Shown: piece by piece, positions 21,487-31,816 of the stretch
How positions within the stretch are numbered: the stretch's first letter is position 1
Layout: every line of letters starts with the position of its first letter
Notes under the pieces: model-generated
The model's input: the letters and a program-made list of their open reading frames with translations, nothing else
Told to the model about the DNA's origin: nothing
Databases searched by the model: none
DNA from: Misgurnus anguillicaudatus
Taxonomy: Eukaryota > Chordata > Actinopteri > Cypriniformes > Cobitidae
Assembly (NCBI RefSeq): GCF_027580225.2
Contig: NC_073337.2
Coordinates: 13,179,501-13,243,500, forward strand
Direction of reading: 5' to 3'
DNA length: 64,000 nt
Translations under genes and position numbers: made by a program

Positions 21487-21904
21487 CACTGTAAAAAAAA
21501 TCCGTAGAAATTGCAGCTGAGTTGCCGGTAAATTACCGTAGATTTAAATTTATGTTATTTACTGGCAACATTTTGTTCAGGGTTGAGTGAACATTTAACA
21601 TTTGCGGGTCTTTGTCTTTACAGAGTAAAGCTAAAGAACGGCATCAGGCAAAACATTCTGGGAAACAAAATCTGAAGCAAAAAAACAGAAAAAGGTTGAT
21701 GATGATTTCTGGTTCCCAGAATGCTTTGCATGAGGCTGTTATTGTATGGTTTTATTCTGTAAAGATAAAGACTTGTTGGTGTTTGAAATTTATTTAACTT
21801 TGAACAAACTCTTGCCGGTAAGTAGCATAAGTGTGGATCTGCGGTAGATTACCGGCAACCCAGCTGCAATAACATTGAAATTTTTACGGACTTTTTTTAC
21901 AGTG
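21487..21904. repeat. MITE with CACTGTAAAA ends, copy 2 (inverted relative to copy 1)
   Basis: Begins CACTGTAAAAAAAATCCGTA and ends CGGACTTTTTTTACAGTG. The central block 'gcaaaacattctgggaaac' and 'ctggttcccagaatgctttg' is the reverse complement of the corresponding block in copy 1 at 18841-19262. Non-coding. Confidence 0.85.
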
Positions 21905-22661
21905 AAAGCTCATTGGCCCTTTGCGTGCCACTTGACATATTTGCTTCATTTCTGTTTGTGTTGGTGTACGTTTGAAATTTAAAAAAGCACGCCATGACAG
22001 AGGGAAGCCGGATCAATGTTCTCTTGGATTAATAACTTATACTTCTCTTTACTTTACTTCATAGGACCTTGGCTGTAGCACATTTTCATTTTAACTACTT
22101 TTGGTACTGATTTTAATATTCACAATAAGTTGTTGTGATTACACTAGTCGGTCTGTTATGCTTTTTGTAACAGTAACGTTAAATGATTTTAATAAATTGT
22201 TTAGCGTAGGACTGTAGTGGCTTAAAATATCTTTTGAATGCTATATTGTTACTATTTTTACTAAAATGTTCCTAAACATATCTGTCCGTTACGTTGCATA
22301 ATGTAAAAAGAATACATTACGTATTTAAACATTTTGTATAAAAAGAGTTTGGGGTAGGGTTAAACATTTCGCTAAAATGGTTAAAGGGAAATTATACAGC
22401 AACATTTATGGAATAAAAGATACGTAAATGTTTTACGTTTCTTAGCTGTAAAAATGTAATAATGCTACGTTTAAATGTTGTAAATACGTCTACATTGTAC
22501 GTTTCTTAAACGTTATTTAAACGTACAAAAAATATGTTTTTTTACATGTAAATACTACGTATTAATAGTGAGACCAGGCTCCCACAAATTAACCTCTTTT
22601 GATATGGAAAACAGACAAAATGCACTAAATGCATTTAAAGGTATCGAATTCAAAAGCCATT

Positions 22662-22848
22662 TGTGACCCTGCCTCTAAAAACCCAACTTAATTATTTTGT
22701 TTCTTTGTGAAAATATAAGCTTGAAATCTTTAACATTGACTGAGTAAGGCCATGTAAAATATAAAAAAAGTGAAATCAATGATTGAAATCAAACTATGCT
22801 GCTACTAATCTTAAAATTAGAGATTACGTTTTCACAGACAGGGTCACA
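22662..22848. repeat. Short element with TGTGACCCTG / CAGGGTCACA ends
   Basis: TGTGACCCTG at 22662-22671 and CAGGGTCACA at 22839-22848 are a perfect 10-bp inverted pair, followed inward by 'cctctaaaaaccca' left and an AT-rich right arm. The same end sequence starts the element at 29948. Confidence 0.65.
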
Positions 22849-24503
22849 GTTCTGCATGTGTGAGCTGTAAAAGAGATAAGAAGAATTCCCTTTATGTGAA
22901 ATAATGTATGGCAGTGTAGATGGCAGCTCTTGGGAAGGGCTCTTAAAAGCTGCTTACTTAAAAGGGAGTTAAGGCTCTCTCACTGTTCCCAATGAAACTG
23001 CTGACACCGACACTCATACACCACAAGACTTCCCATGGATCCTGGCTTTCTCTAGCACAGGATGTAATGAACACCAGGCGGCCTCAGCAGAATACACTCT
23101 TTAATGTCCACCGGCACTCAGCCGTCTTGCTTTTCTGTCTTTCTCCCTCGTGGAAAACCAAAGATGTGTTTCAACATTCTCTATTCCTGCTTCCTGGTCT
23201 TTTTCTTCTGTTTGAAAGCTTGACTACATTGTAAAACGGCACCCTTTTCATTTATTATGAAACATCAAATCTTTCAGTAAGAATCCTAAAGGACAAAATA
23301 AACCAGTGGAAAGCGTACATAGAAAAACAAAACATAAGCAAACAATACAAAAGCAGTGAGGAAAATGAGAATGATAAAGTAGGAAATATACAGTACAGTA
23401 AATTATACATACATTTTGTGTTATTTTTTTGTATTTTTATTATTAAAATGGTCAGTCACACAAAATGTGTTTTTGGCAATACCAGGCGCCTTTTTTGGAT
23501 GGTTTTCTATGGGCAGTGAGCATTAGGCACGATGTTTATCCACACCGAATGCCTTGCATTTTGACAACCTAATGCACCATACGGTTTTGAAGGATCACTC
23601 CGAAAACGTCATATGTGTTTTTCATTGAGACTAGAGGTCTTCACGGTTCCACTTAGTTTCGAAAACCCGAGTTCCTACTCGAGACCTGAGTGGGTTCGGG
23701 TCTAAAAGTTTCACGTGTGCCTCAGGTATAAAAATAGTGGCATCAGATCTCGTGTAATTTAAAATAAAGGTGTTTTTGCCAAGACCAGAGAAGACAGGAG
23801 ACGCCACTCTCTCATGCGTGTTGGTGCACCTCTCACCCTCGAATGAGAAAATGTACGTTTATAAGACATGCATTTTTTAGGTAGCCTTCACTTTACACTC
23901 TCTACATTATCAATACAGGAACTTACTGAAAAAATATTGTTAAACATTTGTATTTGAACATTATATCTATAGCGCTATTTGAGAGAGCACACAAAAAGCT
24001 GTTCAATTTCATGGAAAGGGATACACACTGGTTTGATAAAAATGTGAATGAATGAAAGTCAAGGAGCAGAACATCTAGTCATAGCGCCTCTCTACTCTTT
24101 TGATTAGCAACCACCCAGAAAAACGGTGTAGCAAAGACAGCATAACGGCCTAGACACAACATACGCCACTCTTTTTTTCCCCACAAAATGTTAACATTTT
24201 TAACTAGCCAGTAGATGTCAACAATCATCTAGCTGTCAACAATTGGGCGGCTTTACTCTGTTACCATGGAAACTGTTCAGTGACTGCTGATTCATGGCAA
24301 GATGCAAAAGGCACAAATAAAAGATGCAAATAAAGGTTTAAATAAATCTAACTTTGCAGTGCATATAAGGGCATAAATTGTTACAAAAAATATTGTCGTA
24401 CAACCTTCTTTTAGTCACCAACAACATACTAGGTCACACTAGTAAACGTGACTCACTCTCTTAAATGTCACTCACTCTCTTATGCTTACATTTATACACT
24501 TAC
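22849..24503. other. Unassigned intronic DNA
   Basis: No protein-coding, RNA or clear mobile-element feature was recognised. Open frames such as that at 22992-23234 show no family motif. Short inverted segments around 24240-24420 were not resolved into an element. Confidence 0.4.
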
Positions 24504-24665
24504 ATTCAATGCGTATCTGCTCCATCTCTGACACCTCGGCGATGGACTCCTTTAGGTCCTCAACAAACTTCAGCAGCTCTTCTGCACTTTGGGCACAAAA
24601 ATTCAGCACCTGTTTCTTATCAGAACCCGAACACGGAGACACGATAGTGATCGCGTGAGGATAGT
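24504..24665 (-). CDS. iqsec3: iqsec3 exon: end of the PH domain and C-terminal helix
   Basis: This 162-bp exon on the - strand lies between acceptor TTTTTCAG and donor GAAT|GTAAGT (phase 1 in, phase 1 out). It encodes (Y)[38 protein letters not shown] and [15 protein letters not shown]. The last part is the C-terminal helix of the IQSEC PH domain ([19 protein letters not shown]), one of the most conserved blocks of the family. The PH domain binds phosphoinositides next to the Sec7 Arf-GEF domain, whose exons lie further upstream and were not found in the window. Confidence 0.95.
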
Positions 24666-26056
24666 CTGAAAAACAGAAAGACAGAGAGAACGACTGTTCG
24701 CTTTACTTAAAAAAATAAAAAAATAAAAACGCTGATATACCACAGAAATTTGTGTTATCATCATGAAAAATTTGATTAAAGTTTTTGTGTTATTGACACG
24801 AATTTTTGCTGTTTTTCGTGCCACCCATCACAAATTTCTATGAATGTTTTTTTGTGTCTGTCCCACGACTTTCTTTATCGGGTCATTTTATATTTTGTTT
24901 TCTCATTGTTTTTTCCTATTATTTTTTACAATTGTCGCTTGGGGTTTGGGTTAGAATCACATTCTGCGACTTCCCTAACCCCAACTCTAACCCCAACTAC
25001 AGACAAAAATTGTTTTAAAAGTGGACGAAAAACATGTAGAAACCAATACATAAAATTACATCCTAACGCAAACCCCGAATCTTACCCTAACCCAAGCGAT
25101 AATGATTTAAAAATAGGAAAAAACGATGAGAAAAAAATAAAATGACGCAATAAAGGAAGTCGTGGCAGTGACACAAAAGCCATTCATAGAAATTCGTGCT
25201 GGGTGGCACAAAAAAGACATTCGCGCTGCACGAAAAACTGCGGAAAATCGTGTCAATAACACGAAAACATAAATAAAAATTTTCATGACAATAACACGAC
25301 TTGACGTGAGATAGCTGGAACAGATGACCATAAATAAGCATTGCTGTGAATCACAGTGTAATATAGTGTAATGTGATCCATGTCTCATAAACTAACTATG
25401 TAGTTAGGAGCATCAAAGTTTGACTTCAGTCACTGACTTTATTGATTTAATTTTTTGACATGACCTTACTCAGTCAATATTGAAAATATCAAGGTTATAC
25501 ACTATTTTAACAATAGCAACAAGCCATCCGCCATGACAGGTAATGCATTCAAATACCCAGTCGCTACAGTGAATTACCACCCACCAATAGTAATTCAGTG
25601 CCATTTATTGTCTGTTGTGCATGGAAACATTGTGTGTCTTTGCTCACTTGTGTGATATCCTGTCTATACAGTCCACCGATTTAAGTGGGGCGAAATATAA
25701 GCACAAGCCATAACACTCATCTTGCTTAATTATAGCCCATCTGCCACAAGTGTGTGTGAAAGAGAGAGAGACTGAGAAAGATAGAGAATGGGATGAAGAG
25801 AGAGTGGGAGGAAAGAGATGCTGGTGGATGCCTTAATTGGAAAATGAGAGGGTTTGTTCAGTCCCTGTCATCTTCATTTATCATGTGTTGTTCCCTTTGT
25901 TGGAGGTAAATCAATGAAATGAGTGCATGAAAGGCGCATAATAGTCTAGATCTTGTATGAAGTTTTGAAGAATCTATGAGAATCTAAGCTTGAGACCCAA
26001 GTTTTATTGTGTCTTTTCTTTGTGTTTTATATTGTAGCATGAGATGTAAATCTTAC
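24666..26056 (-). other. iqsec3 intron (1.4 kb)
   Basis: Lies between two PH-domain exons. It contains the foldback element at 24760-25310 and a purine-rich GA tract at about 25750-25830. The remaining sequence shows no recognised feature. Confidence 0.75.
24760..25310. repeat. Foldback element with long inverted arms, family A
   Basis: The left arm (cgtgccacccatcacaaatt; tgaatg...tgtctg.cccacgact; caattgtcgcttggggtttg) is matched inverted by the right arm (aaaccccgaatcttacccta...; aagtcgtggcagtgacacaa; aaattcgtgctgggtggcac). The whole element can form one imperfect hairpin of about 250 bp per arm. A related foldback copy lies at 29380-29720, sharing 'attgtcgcttggggtt' and 'cacgaaa' motifs. 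Confidence 0.75.
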
Positions 26057-26156
26057 ATTCACACTCGAACAGGTGAAACTGCATGCCTAGCAGACCCATG
26101 GCCTTGCAGAAGGTGTAGGCAGCCGAACTTTTCTTCTTTGGACACAGTTTTAAAAT
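26057..26156 (-). CDS. iqsec3: iqsec3 exon: middle of the PH domain
   Basis: This 100-bp exon on the - strand lies between acceptor TTTACAG and donor GAAT|GTAAGA (phase 0 in, phase 1 out). It encodes [16 protein letters not shown], then [17 protein letters not shown]. The wording [26 protein letters not shown] is, as I recall, specific for IQSEC3; IQSEC1 and IQSEC2 have VTKIFQKKK in this place. It is therefore the best exon for choosing IQSEC3 over its paralogs. The exon continues DLLV of the upstream exon and leads into YYPH of the next. Confidence 0.95.
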
Positions 26157-26544
26157 CTGTAAAGGAAAGAGATTTTAATTTTCATTTATGCATTTGGCAG
26201 ACATTTTTATTCCTCAACCATTCAGTCAAAGTTCCATTTCATTCATACGTTTTTATAATCTATACAACCTTTTTTCACTACGCCATTGTTTATGCCCAGA
26301 CAGCTGGGCATAAACCCGGTCGTAAGACTAGTCTGGATGTAAAATGCGTTTTACGTCCGACGTAGATTTTACACCTGTTGCACCATCTAGGCGTAGTGCA
26401 CATCTGAGACAAATCTCACGTCTAGTCAAGGGTAGGCATAAGTATAAATTTTTGACTTGTTTCTATGCCAAAAATAGAAATAATTAAATTCGACAAGACA
26501 ATGGCACATGTAATGTGTAGGATACGTGAGCAGTGTGCTTTAAT

Positions 26545-27535
26545 GCATGGCACAGGGCCGGCGTCAAGGGGGGGCATTCGCGGGCCGTGCCCCCCCAAAC
26601 AGGTTGTTGTGCCCCCTAAACAGTTTTTTTATTAATTTATTATACATCAAGAATAATTAAAATAAATTAAACATTGAATGTTTCATGACTTTTAATGTAA
26701 TCAAATGAGGAAAATATAGTTGATATATGAAGAGTTTTGTTGCAAAACATGATAAATCCATTTTTTACATTTTTGACAAAACATGTTTATTATTATGTTA
26801 TCATGTTATTATTTTGTTTTATGGTGCTACTTAGCTGTATTTTTTAAGTTATGAAGGTTTAAATCAAAACAAACCAACTGCAGTTGCATTGAAATTAATT
26901 GGAATGCACAACCAAAAAACGAGATTTCTGAACAATTAAAAAATCGGTGGCTTTTCATATGTTTTTTAAAATTAAAATAGAGCAGTTTCTCTGATTGGTT
27001 GTATTGCGACATCTCATGCGTCTTTAGCATAATGTGACTTGATACTAGCAACGTGTTTTTTGCGGCATTTTATGGATCATGTAAAATATGGATATTAAAA
27101 CATTTAGAACAAACCAGCACCGCCTGCTCCATCTGACTTTATGCAAACACCGACTGGCTCAAACTCAGAAATTAGAGGTCGAGGTGGAATTTTCAAATCT
27201 ACAGGACAATGTTTTAAGGAAGTTTAATGTTCACACACGCCGCCTTCAGCTTTTTTTAAAGGTAAGCTAGCGTTGTTTTAATTTACGTAAGCCTAAATTT
27301 GAAGTGTGGCTATAGACCGTTAACAGCAATTGCGACATGATTATGGTAATACTGATTAGTTTCTAATCTTCTGCACTTTATATGGGAAATGAGCTGACAG
27401 TCTGTACCAGTTGTATGAGTGTGTGTTTGCACTGTATTTGTTGTTTTAATGCCTTTTTGCCTAATTGCGTGTCCCCCCATTGGTAGCCGCGTGCCCCCCT
27501 GTTAGTTATTGTCTGGCGCCGGCTCTGGCATGGCA
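26545..27535. mobile_element. hAT-like non-autonomous transposon with exact 8-bp duplication
   Basis: GCATGGCA at 26545-26552 and at 27528-27535 is an exact 8-bp target duplication. The element 26553-27527 begins CAGGGCCGGCGTC and ends GGCGCCGGCTCTG, i.e. inverted ends with two mismatches and the CAG...CTG termini common in hAT elements. Runs of C (gtgcccccccaaa left; gtgtccccccatt, gtgcccccct right) flank both ends inside. No intact transposase frame was found. Confidence 0.88.
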
Positions 27536-27859
27536 AAGCATTAATAAATTCTTATATCATAAAAGACCTAAATATTTACAAAGACTAAAGAGATTATTAA
27601 AAGCTTTTACTTAATTTCATTTTATTCCAGAATTATTAGAATTAATCTGTAAATTGTGCAAACGTAAAGCCTTTTGTTAGTTACTTTTCCCCCTACTGCA
27701 ATATTGAATCATTTTGCCCCAAATCTACAGAAACAAGAACCCCTTTGACTCACATCTTTACTAAATTATTGCTGCAACAGAAAAACAATAACTGCATGAT
27801 ATCACAGAAGAACTAAATAATATTGTCAAGATATCTAGAATTTGCAAATCTCCTTTATT

Positions 27860-28572
27860 CAGGGTTCCCACACCTTAGTTAACTTCAAACTTCAAAGGAA
27901 GTTTCAAGGACTTTCCAGGTCCAATACCCTCAAATTCAAGGACTAAATGTGGGGACACATTTCAAGTGAGAGCAAGGTTACCTCATGTTACTTTTAAAGA
28001 TCCATTGTTACAGTTCCCTTTCGAGGGAACTCACGTCACGCTGCGTCACTGCGGTGACACTTTGTGGACGCCTCTAGGGGTAAGTGCGTCTGAACGTGTT
28101 TATCAAATTCGACCAATGATGAGGTTTAACGACAAAGACAGCGTGACGCGGGAGTGTCTATCTGAAATTGCCAAAGACGGCAATACAGGGATGCAGGAAG
28201 TATGGGAAGGGAGACGCAGCGTCTCGTTCCCTTCTCAGGGAACAACAGTAACATACGTAACCCGAGACGTTTTCATGTGTCAAACACAACTATGCAAAAA
28301 AGCATTTTGGTATGAATCAACATTCACATAGAGAAGATATAAGCATTTAAAGCGAACAGTTTAGCACGTGTGCTTAAAAGGCTAGAAATGTTATGATATT
28401 ATCCTACACTATACAGGGAATAATATGGATTTTTTCCAGAAAACCTCTTGAATAAAACAGATTCAAGCACTTTCAATGACCTGTATCTATGCATTTATAT
28501 TTTCAAAAACTTCCCAGGGCCTTGAATTATTTCCCTCAGATTCACAAACTTTCAAGGTACCGTGGGAACCCT
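27860..28572. repeat. DNA element with CAGGGTTCCCAC ends, with nested repeat
   Basis: The left end CAGGGTTCCCACACCTTAGT (27860) and right end CTTTCAAGGTACCGTGGGAA (to 28572, then ccct) are inverted matches; further inside, 'ttcaaggactttccaggtcc' left corresponds to 'acttcccagggccttgaa' right. A younger repeat (28013-28280) interrupts the middle. Confidence 0.75.
28013..28280. repeat. Nested repeat with GTTCCCTTTCGAGGGAAC hairpin
   Basis: GTTCCCTTTCGAGGGAAC (28013-28030) is itself a palindrome, and a matching GTTCCCTTCTCAGGGAAC lies at 28226-28243. Between them, 'acgctgcgtcactgcggtga' and 'gggagacgcagcgtctcg' form a further inverted pair. It is followed by 'acgtaacccgagacgttttc'. Familiar as a cyprinid interspersed repeat. 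The open frame across it is incidental. Confidence 0.7.
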
Positions 28573-28689
28573 ATTTAATATTTTACATGCAATGTTCACA
28601 TAACTAATTTGCGTACAATCTTTCTTCATTTTACAAAAGTCATTTTTTAAACAAGGCCCCAAATTTCACCTGTGATTATGATGGGAAAA

Positions 28690-28870
28690 ATGCATTTCGT
28701 AATTTAATCGTTCGCTTATATCACAAGATTAACATGAGCTCTTTTAATTATGAGAATAGTTTCATACATCTCTGCGATAGCCTTCCAGTCCGCCTAATGG
28801 CTGCATTAATTATAATAGACATTTAATCTTTGATTAATTTCATGGGCTTTGTGGCTTCGACTAAATTATC
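28690..28870. other. Candidate conserved non-coding segment in the PH-domain intron
   Basis: Unique-looking sequence with several homeodomain-type cores: ttttaattatgag, gcattaattataatag, tttgattaatttcatgg. It shows no repeat structure and no coding frame. Called on appearance only; no alignment is possible here. Confidence 0.25.
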
Positions 28871-29379
28871 TGAACAGTGGGGGGGACTTCATTATTGACC
28901 TCAGAATTGTATTCACATTAAGGGCAACAGCTCTGCAGTGCAAATAGCCGAAACTTTCAGCCTGACAGTAAAAGTGCAGCATAACCACTGCAATACAAAC
29001 ATAAAAACAGAAATGAGAGAATATAAAATGTCATGCTGTAGGGAGTGCAGTAGTAGTACCAGGCACCACAATGGGCGATCCTGAAAATGACCGCCTTTCA
29101 TGAAGTGTGTGGACATTCAATGTTCTTGCAAAATCCCATTTAGCAAAACATAAAAAATATTGAAATAAAAAGTTTTATGATTTGGGATCTGCAAAGCTAT
29201 GTTGTACAGGACTTGTTACAGCACCTCTGTATGTGTTATGCAATGATAATAATAGCTATGTTGTTGGTAAGTGACTATTTTGTTACATGTTTAAATTTAC
29301 CATATTCTGTAATTTGTGTTTTCAAGAACGTTTCCCAAAAACATGCGTGCAAATAGTGCAAATATCAACATGATCTCAC

Positions 29380-29720
29380 AGAAGGTCATGTTATAGTCAC
29401 AAAAATTGTATTAATTTATTAGTGTCCATGGCACGAAATTCAGCTTTTTTCGTGCCTTGAGCACGAATGTCTTTTTCCAAGTGACAATGATTTAAAATAT
29501 TAAAAAAAAGAGTAACAATACATAAAATATTTATTGAAATGCACGAAAAAGTGACACGAAAAAGACATTCGTGCTCAAGGCATGAAAAAAGCTGAATTTC
29601 GTGCCACTTTTTCGTGAATTTCTATAAATATTTTATGTGTTGTTATACTCTTTTTTTACTATTTTAAATCATTGTCGCTTGGGGTTGTAGTTAGATTTGG
29701 GGTTTGGGTGGATGTACTTT
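29380..29720. repeat. Foldback element, relative of 24760-25310
   Basis: The left arm 'ggcacgaaattcagcttttt' and 'gtgccttgagcacgaatgtc' is matched inverted by 'gacattcgtgctcaaggca' and 'aagctgaatttcgtgcc' to the right. It then continues into 'aaatcattgtcgcttggggtt', which also occurs in the other foldback copy. Confidence 0.75.
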
Positions 29721-29947
29721 TATGTACTGGTTTTTACATTTCTTCTGCTTTTAAATTCTCTTCTGGAGTTGGGTAAGGATGTCTAAAATATATGTTTATG
29801 TGCAGTCTCTGTTATTTTCAACAAGTGATTGCTTTGCTTATTCAAATCAGTTAACATTAGAGACCAAACCGATCTGGCATACTTTACTGCATTTACCTGT
29901 ATTTTTTAATTATAGCTGACTACCATCAATAGAAAATGTAGGAACCA

Positions 29948-30120
29948 TTTGTGACCCTGGACCACAAACCGGTCATAAGGGTCAATTTTGAAGTTTAGAT
30001 GTATACATCTAAAAGCTAAATAAATATGTTTTCCATTGATGTATGGTTTGTTAGGATAGGACAATATTTGGGTGAGATACAAGTATTTGGAAATCTGGAA
30101 TCTGAAGGTCAAAAGATATT
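29948..30120. repeat. Truncated 'tgtgaccctggacca' cyprinid element
   Basis: Starts TGTGACCCTGGACCACAAAC, continues 'ggtcataagggtcaattttgaa', and includes 'ttgatgtatggtttgttagg' and 'acaagtatttggaaatctgg'. I recognise this as the 5' part of a very common cyprinid repeat. The right terminal inverted repeat is missing, so the copy is truncated. Confidence 0.8.
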
Positions 30121-30359
30121 ATTTACATTTTTGTAGATGTTTAAAAAATGTTTTCTGTAAAGTTACTTTGCAACAAAGCACATTGTGAAAATCACTAAAT
30201 TTAAAAACAATGTAATTAATTAACATTTTAAGATGTCTTAAAGTCTTTTTGTTCTCCATTATCCAAGATTAGTTGAATTCAACAATATTAAAGGACAGAA
30301 AATGACAATAAAATGATTTGAAGAAAAATTGCAGGCGATAAAAAGTGCTTTGTAGTTAC

Positions 30360-30485
30360 CACAAGTAGGTCGTTGAAGAGGAAAACCTCTCTCTGGTGAG
30401 CAGCTTGCTTTTGGGCTTTATTGATGTCAGTCACCTCAAACAGTCGACTGCAGCACACCAATCTCCTGTGAGGTACTGACAGAAC
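30360..30485 (-). CDS. iqsec3: iqsec3 exon: start of the PH domain
   Basis: This 126-bp exon (42 codons, phase 0 at both ends) on the - strand lies between acceptor CATCCACAG and donor GTG|GTAACT. It encodes [20 protein letters not shown], then [20 protein letters not shown] and [42 protein letters not shown] is IQSEC3-type; IQSEC1/2 differ in the second half (PNKPQK.G.HQREIFLF). It is the most 5' exon found. The upstream Sec7-domain exons must lie beyond the repeat array or outside the window. Confidence 0.96.
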
Positions 30486-30999
30486 CTGTGGATGGACAAA
30501 AATGAGAAAAGACATTACTATGGCATTCACTGTTAGGATCACTAAGACCATTGATGTCAGGGAATTAAGCATAACCCTCAATGTAATAAACTTAAATGGG
30601 TACAGACTGTCATATTGTATTACTTGTTGATGACACGTGTTATGAGTTTTCTAAGTGATTTGACTTACAAGTTTTGGCTGGCAGACTTGGGCCAGTATTC
30701 AGTTACCTTGAAATCATCCAGAACACCACATTCATCAGTACAGCAATGCCTTGGCGACCACATTAATCAGATAAATGTGGAACACATTAATCTTAAATAA
30801 GATATAAATGTTATCCAGGACCTCCTACCTAAAAGATTACATTTGATACAGTCTTATATCTTAACAAGCACAAAACTTCTGGACAAACTCGAAATCAGCA
30901 GGTATGCTTTATTTTTGCCCTTAGGCAAGCTGGGGACTCGACCTGCAAAAACTTCAATTGCAGCAGAAATAGAAAAGTCAAACTAGGACTGCACTGTAT

Positions 31000-31230
31000 T
31001 TATATAGCGCTTTCATAGACCCATGGCCAGCCAAAGCGCTTTTACAATCCTTTTACCTCACATTCACTCACTCACACCAACAGCGGTGTCAGCCATGCAA
31101 GGCACCATCCTGCTTGTCAGGAGCAGCTGGGGTTAGGTGTTTTGCTTAAAAACACCTCGGCACTTGGTCAGGTGGAGCCGGGGATAGAACCACCAACCTA
31201 CCCAGTTTGTAAACCACTGCCGCCCCACAA
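31000..31230. repeat. Interspersed repeat ('tatatagcgcttt ... ggtggagccggggat')
   Basis: Sequence 'tttatatagcgctttcatag', '...agccatgcaaggcaccatcc', 'gttaggtgttttgcttaaaa' and 'aggtggagccggggatagaa' is a familiar high-copy teleost repeat. The copy is diverged and bounded only approximately. No coding frame. Confidence 0.6.
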
Positions 31231-31344
31231 AGGAAAGATGAAAAACGAGAGAAAGTAGCTGTTGTGATAAATAAGACGTCAGTATCAACTATATAGAGTG
31301 GAAATCAATTTCTAAAGCTGATCAGGGTTGTAAGTTTTACTGGT

Positions 31345-31440
31345 AGAAAGTCTTAATGTAGATCACTTGGTAAAGCATTGCGTTTGCAAACAGGGTCATG
31401 GGTTCGATACCAGGGTATACACATAATAATAAAAATGTAT
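31345..31440 (+). repeat. tRNA-derived SINE-like fragment
   Basis: 'gtagatcacttggtaaagca' resembles an A-box region and 'gggttcgataccagg' a T-arm/B-box, with a spacing close to that of a tRNA. An A/T-rich tail (ataataataaaaatgt) follows. It is a pseudo-tRNA relic, not a functional tRNA. Confidence 0.65.
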
Positions 31441-31443
31441 AGC

Positions 31444-31667
31444 TTAAAGGCGGAGTCCACGATGTTTGAAAAACGCGTTGGCAAAGGAGACGGGCCGACT
31501 ACCAAAACACACTTATAGCCAATCAAATCAAATCAAATGCCGGGTTGCGTATGTGTGGGGCGGGTCTATCAACAGAAGGTCCAGATTCTATTGGGGTAGG
31601 GGCGTGTTTGTTTAGGTGATTTCAAATATCAACATTGGCTTTCAAACATCATGGACTCCGCCTTTAA
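31444..31667. repeat. TTAA-flanked MITE (AGGCGGAGTCCA ends)
   Basis: TTAA 31444-31447 then AGGCGGAGTCCACGATGTTT at the left; AAACATCATGGACTCCGCCT then TTAA 31664-31667 at the right. The inverted repeats are about 26 bp with one mismatch. The 216-bp interior is non-coding. Confidence 0.88.
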
Positions 31668-31816
31668 AACTCGCTTTCGATAAATGTGCTAAATGTAAAA
31701 TAAAGATTTTATTATCCATCATACACTGATTTCTAAGTATTATACTCTGTCATATACTTCTATGAGACTATTTTTATAATGTCATGCAGATTTAGTTCTC
31801 AAATAACTGAATTGTT

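Larger units (their letters stand above)
20385..24503 (-). other. iqsec3 intron (4.1 kb)
   Basis: Between the exons 24504-24665 and 20292-20384. It contains a short CA-rich run at 20388-20410, the MITE copies at 21487-21904 and 22662-22848, an ACGT/TACGT-rich AT segment (22300-22560) and otherwise unassigned DNA. A stretch at 20520-20700 looks unlike the surrounding repeats. Confidence 0.7.
26157..30359 (-). other. iqsec3 intron (4.2 kb) within the PH domain
   Basis: Contains a hAT-like element (26545-27535), a TIR element with a nested repeat (27860-28572), a foldback element (29380-29720) and a TGTGACCCTG element (29948-30120). Unassigned pieces include 26157-26544 and 28573-29379; no exon was seen in them. 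Confidence 0.75.

Noticed and set aside
27966..28331. 121-codon + strand frame
   Set aside because: It spans the nested GTTCCCTTTCGAGGGAAC repeat and its host element and has no recognisable protein motif.
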